Shown: piece after piece, positions 43,555-50,830 of the stretch
Layout of the letters: each line of letters opens with the position of its first letter
Position numbering within the stretch: the first letter of the stretch is position 1
NCBI GenBank assembly: GCA_016794465.1
Contig: JAEUKA010000077.1
Location: 1-64,000, forward strand
Reading direction: 5' to 3'
From: Myxococcales bacterium
GTDB taxonomy: Bacteria; Myxococcota_A; Polyangia; Palsa-1104; JAEUJZ01
DNA length: 64,000 nucleotides
Made by a program: the position numbers and the translations under genes
Notes under the pieces: generated by a model
Told to the model about the DNA's origin: nothing
Database searches by the model: none
Seen by the model: only the letters and a program-made list of their open reading frames with translations

Positions 43555-44649
43555 CTACAGGCCCTGGAAGATGGCGGATTCAGCGTGGAAGCCATCGGCA
43601 ATGACCGTTTTTCGGAGGTTGCTCTTGTCCACCGCGATGACCTCGACGAAGACCGCCGGGACCTCGGTGCGCTCGACCGCTATCGAGCTGCGCGCGACCA
43701 CTGGCTTGCCACCGGCCATCGCCACCGCCACCTCGGCTGCCCGTCCGGCCAGGACCTTGAGCGGCTTGTAGATCGTCATGGTCTGGCTGCCCGCCGCGAC
43801 GCGCTGGCAGGCCGACAGCTCGGCATCTTGGCCGGTGAGCAGCACCTGTTCGCGCTTGCCATCCTCGCGCAGCGCTTGCACTGCGCCACCCGCCGTGCCG
43901 TCGTTCGGAGCCAAGATCGCGTCAAACGAGAGCCCCCGGGCAATCGCAGCATTGACGATCCGCTTGGCGTGCTCTGGCTTCCAGTCATCGACCCAGTCTT
44001 CGTGTACGACCTCGAGCGCTCCACTGGCAAGCAGCGGCTGCAACACCCGGTCTTGACCTTCCTTCATCAGGTGGGCGTTGTGGTCGGTCTTGGCGCCGTG
44101 AAGCCGCACGATCTTGCCGTGCCCCGGCGTCGGCAGGTGATCCACCAGATAGCGGGCCTGTTTCTCGCCCACCGCAACGGCATCAAACGAGATGTAGAAG
44201 TCGAGCGTCGGCTCGGGAATCAGTCGGTCATAGGCCATCACCGGCACTCCGGCGGCGTGGGCCAGCCGTACCGCCTTGCTCATCGCGGCGCCGTTGTGCG
44301 CAACGATCACCAGCAGGTTGACCTGCGCAGTCAGCAGCGACTCGACATCGCGCATCTGCTGGACATCCGAAGAGTTCGCCGCAAGGTCAATCACCTCGGC
44401 CCCTAGCTGACTGGCTCGCTCGACGAACGCCGCGCGGTCGCGCTGCCAGCGTTCTTCCTTGAGCGTGTCAAACGACAGCCCAATCCGCAGCTTGTGCCGC
44501 TTTGGAGACTCTGCCACCCGTCCTTGCCGGGAGAGCAACAGCCCGAGCAGCACACTCAAGAGGAGCGACGCCAAGACCAGCACCAGCCGCTGCTTCTGAC
44601 CTGCCAAGAGCGAGGAAACCGACTCACCGTGCGAAGTTCGCTGCACCAC
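43555..44649 (-). CDS. xylF: D-xylose-type periplasmic binding protein
   Basis: This protein is clearly XylF-like: IGLSFDTLKEERWQRDRAAF, NSSDVQQMRDVESLL, AYDRLIPEPTLDFYISFD, NDGTAGGAVQAL, GQDAELSACQRVAAGSQTMT and KTVIADGFHAES line up with the E. coli protein from memory. An N-terminal hydrophobic segment (LVLVLASLLLSVLLGLLL) without lipobox suggests a signal anchor or signal peptide. The start is set at GTG 44649; the frame is open to 44778 but that extension has no coding character. No xylose isomerase or kinase gene is nearby, so the true sugar may differ. 364 residues. Confidence 0.85.
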   Translation of the reverse strand: MVQRTSHGESVSSLLAGQKQRLVLVLASLLLSVLLGLLLSRQGRVAESPKRHKLRIGLSFDTLKEERWQRDRAAFVERASQLGAEVIDLAANSSDVQQMRDVESLLTAQVNLLVIVAHNGAAMSKAVRLAHAAGVPVMAYDRLIPEPTLDFYISFDAVAVGEKQARYLVDHLPTPGHGKIVRLHGAKTDHNAHLMKEGQDRVLQPLLASGALEVVHEDWVDDWKPEHAKRIVNAAIARGLSFDAILAPNDGTAGGAVQALREDGKREQVLLTGQDAELSACQRVAAGSQTMTIYKPLKVLAGRAAEVAVAMAGGKPVVARSSIAVERTEVPAVFVEVIAVDKSNLRKTVIADGFHAESAIFQGL

Positions 44650-44972
44650 GCCGGCACTGTAGGCAGCCTCGTCCCGTGGAAGCAAGGAGTGTCGGCACTG
44701 TGGTGAAAGGTCTGCCAGGGCAACCAATACGTTGCCGCACAGCCAGTGGTCGTGTGGGAAAGACCGAGGGTAGCCCACCCGTCCCCGCCAACTTTGCCAA
44801 TCAGAGCTCTACCGGCAGTACATTGAAGCGCTGGGCATTCTGCGGGCGGCGCATCGCAGCCAGCCCGAGGTGATGCGCTCGCTCGATGTCTTTAAGCGCA
44901 AAGGCGGCGGCAGTCGTCGCAAAAAGCCAGCCGTCACACCATCCGCAGCGCCGCCACTGACCGGACCCGAAG
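44650..44972. other. 323-nt region with no intact gene
   Basis: This gap lies upstream of xylF and downstream of the lipoprotein gene at 44973. The half nearer xylF shows nothing recognisable apart from possible promoter sequence. The other half holds the open coding remnant listed at 44774-44989. No hairpin with a T-tract was seen. Confidence 0.5.
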
Positions 44973-44989
44973 CTACAACGAGCCGTTGA
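44774..44989 (+). pseudogene. Probable coding remnant without start codon
   Basis: One plus-strand frame is open from just after a TAG at 44771 to a TGA at 44987-44989. It reads like a real protein C-terminus: CQSELYRQYIEALGILRAAH, then QPEVMRSLDVFKRKGGGSRR, then a Pro/Ala tail. Codon third positions are GC-rich as in neighbouring genes. No ATG, GTG or TTG lies ahead of the conserved-looking part (the first ATG is internal, near residue 32), so it looks like the 3' end of a truncated gene. It overlaps the end of the opposing lipoprotein gene by 17 nt. The parent family was not recognised. Confidence 0.35.
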
Positions 44990-45620
44990 TCGCAATCGAC
45001 TCGATCTGCCAGCCCGCGTTGACGCTACCTACCATCGCACCGGAGGTCAGCTTGAACAGCGGCTGGTAGCTGCCGCTGCCCCCGTTGGGCAGGGCCGACT
45101 TGGTCACCTCGAACAAGTTGCGCTGGCGGGGCTGGATGCCAGTGGTCTGAAATACCAAGCGCGTCACAGGATCATCGGTTCCAAGCATCAGCTGGACCTT
45201 CTGCTTGGCTTCATTGAGGTCGAGTGTCTGCACGATCGACAAGGTGAAGCTGGCGTACTTTTGGTAGTCGGCGCTGCTGAGGGGGGGCAGCAGGAAGCCG
45301 CAGCTGCCCATGAAAGTGGAGAAGCTGCGGACTTGCAGCTTGCCGCCGAGGAGCTCCCAGCAGTTGCCGCCCATGGTGGTGAAGTCCCAGCCCATCAGCT
45401 TGGAGTCGCTGAGCGAAGGCAGCTTGTCGAAGTCGACGCAGAGCAGGTTGTCGCCCGGCAGGCCTTGAGCTGCGGCGCAGGCGGGCGTAGGCGGTGGCAG
45501 GTCGCCGGTTCGCATGTCGCTTGACGTGCAAGAGCCCGGTGGTACTTCGGTGACCTGCGGTCCGCGCTCACAGGCCAGCAGTCCGGCCGCGAGGGTCAAG
45601 GCGAGCAGAGAGAGGCGCAT
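44973..45620 (-). CDS. Hypothetical lipoprotein
   Basis: This 215-residue lipoprotein has the signal peptide MRLSLLALTLAAGLLAC, with AAGGAG 6 nt before the ATG at 45620. The mature part starts with a Ser/Pro/Cys segment, then a probable beta-sandwich (LLCVDFDKLP, GNCWELLGGKLQVRSFS, GWQIESIAING) of lectin-like layout. An upstream in-frame extension to 45794 overlaps the neighbouring gene and was rejected. It is the last of a string of minus-strand genes that begins with the Ser/Thr kinase at 49202. Function unknown. Confidence 0.65.
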   Translation of the reverse strand: MRLSLLALTLAAGLLACERGPQVTEVPPGSCTSSDMRTGDLPPPTPACAAAQGLPGDNLLCVDFDKLPSLSDSKLMGWDFTTMGGNCWELLGGKLQVRSFSTFMGSCGFLLPPLSSADYQKYASFTLSIVQTLDLNEAKQKVQLMLGTDDPVTRLVFQTTGIQPRQRNLFEVTKSALPNGGSGSYQPLFKLTSGAMVGSVNAGWQIESIAINGSL

Positions 45621-45643
45621 GGCTTGGCTCCTTCCAGTCGTGG

Positions 45644-46981
45644 CTACTGTGGGCATTCGATGAGCAGCGGGGCTGGGTGCTGGCTGTCTGGGGCCGGCGT
45701 GGTGGGTGGATGGCTGGGGGTCGCTTGCGAGAGCAGGACCGAGGTCGGAACGGCGAGTCCAATGAGTCCAAGCGTCACGCCGAGCGTGCTCCACGCGGGA
45801 TAAAGCAGCGTGTCGCTGATGCGGAAGCCTCGGGGATCAGTGCGGGTGCCACTCTCGGTGGAGTTGGCGATGAACAGTCCGAGCGTGGTCAGCGCCGAGA
45901 TGCCGACGCCACTCCAGACCAGCGCCTGGAGCGTGGCGCTCTTGCGGGCGTCGAGCCGAGAAGCCGCTGGACCAGTCCCCCAGTCGATGGCGCGCGGTCC
46001 CAGCGGGAAGAGCGAGTCGGAGCCGGGACACGCCGCAGTGGCAAACGGCGCGCAGGCTTCAGGTGGCGGCGGACCTTGGTGTCCACTGCTGCCGCACTGC
46101 TGTCCAAAGCAGCGCGTCAGCAGGGTGCCAACCGCCGGCAGCACTTGGCCCAACAGGCTGTCTTTGTTCTGCGCACAGTCAGGACAGTCCAGCACTCTGT
46201 CGGCCGTCTGCTCGGTGCGGGCGTCGTAGACAAACAGCCCCACTTTGCCATCGCGGAGCAGCTCGACGCCGACCACCTGCGCTTCGGGCTGGCCGGCCAC
46301 AATCCGCTGCAGCACATCGATCGTGTAGGTCTTGGCATCCAGCGCTACCAGCTGGACCGGGCGACCTCGCTCCACAATCGCCGCTCTGAGGGCCGCGAGC
46401 AGCACCGGCTTGTGCTTGCCCTCTCCGAAGACGACCAGATGGACGGGGCGGCTGATACTGGCTCCCTTCGGCGGAGCCTGGTCTTGCCCGCAGTACATCG
46501 GCGTCTGTCCGGGCCGGCTACCGGGCTGCGGACTGGCGAGCAGTCGGGTGGCCTGCGCAGCCAGCGCGCTCATCGGATCGCACGACTGACAGTAGTCGTC
46601 TTGGTAGGCGACCTGTCCGCTGGCGAGGTCATACAGCCACAGGCGAAAGCGCAGGACTTCTTTGCCGCGCACCATCGTGCCACCGAGCAGCTGCCCTTGC
46701 GCGGCCTGACAGCTACTGCGCAGCGCTTCGCCACAGCGGACACTCTGGTGCGGCGAGCACACCGGCAGCGGCTGACCCTGCGGAGAGCGCAGCAGCCACA
46801 CCGACTTGCCGGCCGCTTGCAGCTGACTGGCAAGGTAGCGATCTGCTTCCGGCAAGCTCTCGCAGCCGTTCTGAATGCCCCACAGAAAGGTCCGCGTGGG
46901 CGCAGCCTGGGCAGACTCCAGGCTTGTTCCCAGCAGCAAGTGGGTGAGGAGCGAGAAGACCAGGGTGCGGACCACGGACAT
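45644..46981 (-). CDS. Hypothetical secreted or membrane protein
   Basis: This 445-residue protein has an N-terminal signal peptide (VFSLLTHLLLGTSLESAQA) and many cysteines (CQSCDP, CPDCAQ, CFGQQCGSS) in the periplasmic part. Two alpha/beta segments (ASQLQAAGKSVWLLRSP and VLLAALRAAIVERGRPVQLVALDAK) may be homologous halves. Two membrane helices lie near the C-terminus (about residues 350-370 and 395-415). I do not recognise the family. The ATG at 46981 has GGAG just upstream. It lies between two lipoprotein genes downstream of the kinase, with gaps of 14 and 23 nt, so it is probably in the same operon. Confidence 0.6.
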   Translation of the reverse strand: MSVVRTLVFSLLTHLLLGTSLESAQAAPTRTFLWGIQNGCESLPEADRYLASQLQAAGKSVWLLRSPQGQPLPVCSPHQSVRCGEALRSSCQAAQGQLLGGTMVRGKEVLRFRLWLYDLASGQVAYQDDYCQSCDPMSALAAQATRLLASPQPGSRPGQTPMYCGQDQAPPKGASISRPVHLVVFGEGKHKPVLLAALRAAIVERGRPVQLVALDAKTYTIDVLQRIVAGQPEAQVVGVELLRDGKVGLFVYDARTEQTADRVLDCPDCAQNKDSLLGQVLPAVGTLLTRCFGQQCGSSGHQGPPPPEACAPFATAACPGSDSLFPLGPRAIDWGTGPAASRLDARKSATLQALVWSGVGISALTTLGLFIANSTESGTRTDPRGFRISDTLLYPAWSTLGVTLGLIGLAVPTSVLLSQATPSHPPTTPAPDSQHPAPLLIECPQ

Positions 46982-46995
46982 GGTGTCTCCAAGCA

Positions 46996-47676
46996 CTAGC
47001 AGTCGGTGCGAAACGCCCAGACCCGGATGCGGGCGGCGCGCTCCGGTGGCTCGCCCGGCACGGGACGATCCATCGGGCCTTGAAAGCGGCGGCTGACTTC
47101 GCTGCGCAGCCGGCATGGCAAAAGATACGGACCGAGGAAGCGCAGCTTGGCCTGGGAAGGAACCAGCGAGCGCATCAGAGTGAGGTACTTGGTCGCTACC
47201 ACCTGCGCTTCGGCGAGGCCCTCGTCGTTTTCGACATGCGGCTGTACCAAGATGACCAGCCGTGTCGAGGGGTGGAGGTTGCGCAGGTCGAGGAGATCGC
47301 GCAGCTGTCCCTCTCGCGAGAGCGGCAGCGTGATCGTGTCGATCCCAGGTCGAAAGCTGGCGACTGCATACGGCAAGCCATTCAAAAAGGTCAGCGCGGC
47401 TTCCAGCGAGCCCGGCGTACAGACCCCAGGGACTCCGGCTTGGACATCGGCGATGAACTCGGACACCTTACCGCTCTTGCACAGCTGCTGGCTCCACATC
47501 GCCCGGTTCTCGTTTTCGACGCGAGCTACCAGCTGTTGGTGATCGGCACGGAGCTCGGCCAGCTTGGCCAGCAGCTCTTCTTGCTGGCTGCGCAGCGCTT
47601 GCAGTTCTTCCTGACAGCCCACCCCGCCCAGGGCCACAAGCACGGTGAGGCTGAGCCCAGCTAGTCGCGGCGACAT
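46996..47676 (-). CDS. Coiled-coil lipoprotein
   Basis: This 226-residue lipoprotein has a signal peptide ending in GVGC, followed at once by a coiled coil (EELQALRSQQEELLAKLAEL). The second half is alpha/beta with DLRNLHPSTRLVILVQPHVEND, suggesting a small globular domain, perhaps OmpA-like. The OmpA peptidoglycan motif is not clear. The ATG at 47676 has GGAGA upstream and overlaps the kinase stop by 16 nt, so translation is coupled to the kinase. Function unknown. Confidence 0.65.
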   Translation of the reverse strand: MSPRLAGLSLTVLVALGGVGCQEELQALRSQQEELLAKLAELRADHQQLVARVENENRAMWSQQLCKSGKVSEFIADVQAGVPGVCTPGSLEAALTFLNGLPYAVASFRPGIDTITLPLSREGQLRDLLDLRNLHPSTRLVILVQPHVENDEGLAEAQVVATKYLTLMRSLVPSQAKLRFLGPYLLPCRLRSEVSRRFQGPMDRPVPGEPPERAARIRVWAFRTDC

Positions 47677-49202
47677 TGGATCTCCACTTGGGTGGGATAT
47701 ATTCCCGGCAGGGCGCGCAGACCGTAGAGCAAGACTGGCTGCTGGCGCGACAGGTACGGCGGCGCTGAGCGAATGCGGGGGTGCCTTGGAATGCCGCTGA
47801 GGACCAGTCGATCTTGGCCGCACAGCTTGACGTTGCCGTGGCGGAGCGCTGACACCACGGCGGCTCGCTGCTCCGGCAAGAGCTGGGGCGTGAACGTGCA
47901 GCCTTCACTGATTCCCTGCGGCTCGCACGCTGCGGCTGCGGGCTTTGGCACGGCGGGCTTGGCCACTTCAGCGAGCGCAGCGGGCGGCTCAGCGAGCACA
48001 GCGGGCGGCGCAGCAGGCTTTGGTGGCGCAGCGGGTGGCAGCTCGACTTTCGCCGGTGCAAGAGCTGGCGCAGGCGAATGCAGAGTCGGCCTGCTTGCGC
48101 CCGAGTGCGCGGGCTTTTTGCGCAGCGCAAGGCCAAACGACGACACCGCCGCCACTCCAGCGAGCAGTGCCACGGCGACAACGTGAACTCGACGCTGCCT
48201 AGGAGATGCAAGGGGCGCGGTCGTAGGGGGCGCAGCTGGCTGCGGCGGGCGCTGGGCCGCAACCGGTGGCTGCACGAGCCCGGAAGGGACCGGCGCCGCC
48301 ACCACGGCTGGTGCCGCCGGGTCTTGGACAAGCGGCCGGGCCGGTGTGGTGAGTGCCTGCCGGATCGACTCCTCGACTTCGGCCATGGTCGGGCGTGCCG
48401 GTGGCTCCTGCGCCAGCATCGCCATCACGAGCGCTTCCAGCCGGACCGGTACCGATGGCACCAGCGTGCTCGGGCGCGGCACCGCTGCGACCATGCGCTG
48501 CGTCATCAGCTCGACGGCTGTACCGGCTTCGTGAGGCAGCCGGCCCGTGACGATCTGGTAGGCGATGCAGCCGAGCGAGTACACATCCGCTTTGCCATCG
48601 ACCGTGGCCGAGTCTTGGAACTGCTCTAGCGCCATGTAGACCGGCGTGCCGAGCACTGCGCCCGCCCGGGTCACATGGTCGCAGTGGAGCTTGGCGATGC
48701 CAAAGTCGAGCACCATCGCCCGCTCCCCCGTTCTCGTCGATGGGTCCGTCACCAGCATGACGTTGGCAGGCTTCAAGTCCCGGTGCACGATGCCGTGCAG
48801 ATGGGTGGCCCGCAGCGCCGAGGCAATGTCACCAATCATCCACAGACAGTCCGGTCCCAGCGCGCCCTGTGGCGATCTCTTGGCACGGGCGATGCGCGCG
48901 GACAGCGTCTCTCCGACCAGGAACGGCATGACCAGCCACGGCGTTCCATCGTCCAGCTGGCCGAAGTCGTAGACCGGAACCACGCAGGGATGGCCACTCT
49001 GGTTGGCGGCGCGGGCTTCGTTTTGAAAGCGCGCAAAATACTCTGGCTGGTCGTGAATGTTGATGGTGAGAACCTTGAGGGCGGCGCGGCCACCGAGCGC
49101 GGTGTTCTCGACCTCGAAGACGGCGCCCATGCCACCTGCGCCAATCCGTCGGATGACGCGATACTTGCCGCCGATGAGCAGACCTGCGTTGAACAGAGGC
49201 AT
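47661..49202 (-). CDS. Hanks-type Ser/Thr kinase with secreted C-terminal domain
   Basis: This is a 513-residue transmembrane kinase. The catalytic domain (residues 14-285) has the glycine loop GAGGMG (21-26), Lys43, the catalytic loop HRDLKPAN (140-147) and DFG (166-168). The usual APE motif reads ALE (191-193), so its proline is lost. A Pro/Ala-rich linker leads to one membrane helix (340-360) and a periplasmic part with a second low-complexity linker and a C-terminal cysteine-containing domain. The periplasmic domain is not PASTA. Downstream genes encode lipoproteins that might be its ligands or partners. Targets may include FHA proteins such as the sigma54 activator at 39430, but that is speculation. 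Confidence 0.88.
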   Translation of the reverse strand: MPLFNAGLLIGGKYRVIRRIGAGGMGAVFEVENTALGGRAALKVLTINIHDQPEYFARFQNEARAANQSGHPCVVPVYDFGQLDDGTPWLVMPFLVGETLSARIARAKRSPQGALGPDCLWMIGDIASALRATHLHGIVHRDLKPANVMLVTDPSTRTGERAMVLDFGIAKLHCDHVTRAGAVLGTPVYMALEQFQDSATVDGKADVYSLGCIAYQIVTGRLPHEAGTAVELMTQRMVAAVPRPSTLVPSVPVRLEALVMAMLAQEPPARPTMAEVEESIRQALTTPARPLVQDPAAPAVVAAPVPSGLVQPPVAAQRPPQPAAPPTTAPLASPRQRRVHVVAVALLAGVAAVSSFGLALRKKPAHSGASRPTLHSPAPALAPAKVELPPAAPPKPAAPPAVLAEPPAALAEVAKPAVPKPAAAACEPQGISEGCTFTPQLLPEQRAAVVSALRHGNVKLCGQDRLVLSGIPRHPRIRSAPPYLSRQQPVLLYGLRALPGIYPTQVEIQCRRD

Positions 49203-49296
49203 TGCGGGAGGCTTCTCAAAAAAGGGTAGGCCACGGTATCACATTGTAGGCCGTCGGATGCGCAGACCTGCATGTCCACTCGCACAGGGACCAGCG

Positions 49297-49665
49297 CTAG
49301 CGACCGCCGGAGTAGTACAGCACCAGCTCGACAAGCTCAGGCAGGCTCTCGGGCAGGGTCAGCTCGGCGCGGTAGAGCACGGCCTGTTCGGCGGACTCGG
49401 CCCGTGCAGACAGTGGAGCCTGGGCATAGGCATCGGGAAGCGTGATGCGGTTGCCATCGGGCAGCAGGCTGCAGCGGCCACTGTGCTCAGCGCCACCGGC
49501 CAGCGAAATCACGGCCCGTACGGCTCCGGCATCCGCGCAAGAGCGTCCATCGATCAGCTGCCAGTGGACGACAATGCTCTTCTTTTCTTGCGGCTGGCAT
49601 GCACACGCGAAGACGAGCCCAGAGAGCCACAGCCCCAGTCTTCCGAAAGACTTCCCTGCCTGCAT
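49297..49665 (-). CDS. Small lipoprotein
   Basis: This 122-residue lipoprotein has a signal peptide with a lipobox near FACAC. The mature part opens with a strand and SIVVHWQLIDGRSCADAGA, a pattern (W-x-L-x-x-GxSCxDAGA) that I recall from many small myxobacterial lipoproteins of unknown function. It probably forms a single beta-sandwich with one disulfide. It lies between pfkA and the kinase gene on the same strand. Confidence 0.65.
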   Translation of the reverse strand: MQAGKSFGRLGLWLSGLVFACACQPQEKKSIVVHWQLIDGRSCADAGAVRAVISLAGGAEHSGRCSLLPDGNRITLPDAYAQAPLSARAESAEQAVLYRAELTLPESLPELVELVLYYSGGR

Positions 49666-49700
49666 GGGCGGCAGCCTACCAGAGTCCGCTTACCGCCCGC

Positions 49701-50783
49701 CTACAGTCCGAGCACGCCCGAGACTTCGGACATCATCTTGACCCGCCACTTGGTCACTGGACTTGAGCCATCGAGGAGCGCCCTAGACTCCTGCAGCACG
49801 CGCTCGATCGGATAGCGGAACACCGAGGGATCTTCGGTCGGCTGGCCACCTTGGGCAGGCTGTAGCCACGACACCATCTGATCGCTCTCGCCGCGCAGGA
49901 CCGCCACCACCGCCGCGCGACCCAGCCGAGCCGCCACCATGCGATCTTGAAACGACGGACGACCGCCGCGCACCAAGTGACCGAGCACGGTGGCGCGGAT
50001 CTCCACGCCGGGCAATACCGGTTGTAGCTCCTCTTCCACGCGACGGACCAAGCTGGTGCAGGGAATGTCGACGCCCTCGGCTTTGAGGATGAGGACGCGG
50101 CGCTTGCCGACCTCGGATTCAAAGGCGGTGCGAATCGTCTGCGCCACGGTGCGGATGATGTCTTCGGCACTGCGCGCTTGCTCGCGGAACAGCACCGCAT
50201 CGGCACCGGCAGCGACCGCGCTGGCCATCGCCAGGTAGCCGGACTGCCGGCCCATGACCTCGACCACGAAAGCGCGGCGGTGCGAGATGGCGGTGTCGCA
50301 GATGCGATCGCACGACTCGACGATGGTGTTGAGTGCCGTGTCGACGCCAATCGCGGTTGCAGTGCAGCCAATGTCGTTGTCGATCGACGCTGGGATGCCG
50401 ATGATCGGGGTGCCGCACTCGTGAGCCAGCCGGTGCGCGCCGGTGAGCGAGCCATCGCCGCCAATCACGATCAGACCTGCGGCTGCGGAGAGCCTGGCAA
50501 TTGCATGCTGCCGGCCTTCGGGTGTGCGGAAGCGGGCCGAGCGAGCCGAGCCGATCAGCGTGCCCCCAAGCGATCCAGCCGTGTCGAGATCAGGGATCAC
50601 TGCCAAGCCTCGGTCGGTGGGCTGGCACAGCTCACGGAACCGTCCGTCCATCAGGCCGTCGTAGCCATCGAGTACGCCGACCGTCCGTACGCCTTGGGCG
50701 GCGGCGACCTTGGCCACGGCCCGCACCGCTGCATTCATACCGGGAGCATCGCCCCCTGAAGTCAGGATGAAGATGGTCTTCAT
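49701..50783 (-). CDS. pfkA: ATP-dependent 6-phosphofructokinase
   Basis: This enzyme phosphorylates fructose-6-phosphate to the 1,6-bisphosphate in glycolysis. 360 residues, with the ATP-site GGDAPGMN, GGDGSL (the Gly after GGD indicates ATP rather than pyrophosphate as donor), PASIDNDI holding the catalytic aspartate, and VEVMGRQSGYLA. The usual PGTIDND reads PASIDND. It is divergent from trmFO with only 47 nt between the start codons. Confidence 0.95.
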   Translation of the reverse strand: MKTIFILTSGGDAPGMNAAVRAVAKVAAAQGVRTVGVLDGYDGLMDGRFRELCQPTDRGLAVIPDLDTAGSLGGTLIGSARSARFRTPEGRQHAIARLSAAAGLIVIGGDGSLTGAHRLAHECGTPIIGIPASIDNDIGCTATAIGVDTALNTIVESCDRICDTAISHRRAFVVEVMGRQSGYLAMASAVAAGADAVLFREQARSAEDIIRTVAQTIRTAFESEVGKRRVLILKAEGVDIPCTSLVRRVEEELQPVLPGVEIRATVLGHLVRGGRPSFQDRMVAARLGRAAVVAVLRGESDQMVSWLQPAQGGQPTEDPSVFRYPIERVLQESRALLDGSSPVTKWRVKMMSEVSGVLGL

Positions 50784-50793
50784 AAGCCCCCCT

Positions 50794-50823
50794 TTTGCTA
50801 GCGTATCGCGATTTCCCTATAGT
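50794..50823 (+). promoter_or_regulatory. Promoter predicting a leaderless trmFO transcript
   Basis: TTGCTA (50794-50799) and TATAGT (50818-50823, five of six consensus matches) are 18 nt apart. The GTG start of trmFO begins 8 nt after the last base of the -10, where transcription would initiate. No ribosome-binding site is present in the 47-nt divergent gap for this gene. Confidence 0.55.
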
Positions 50824-50830
50824 CCGCGCC

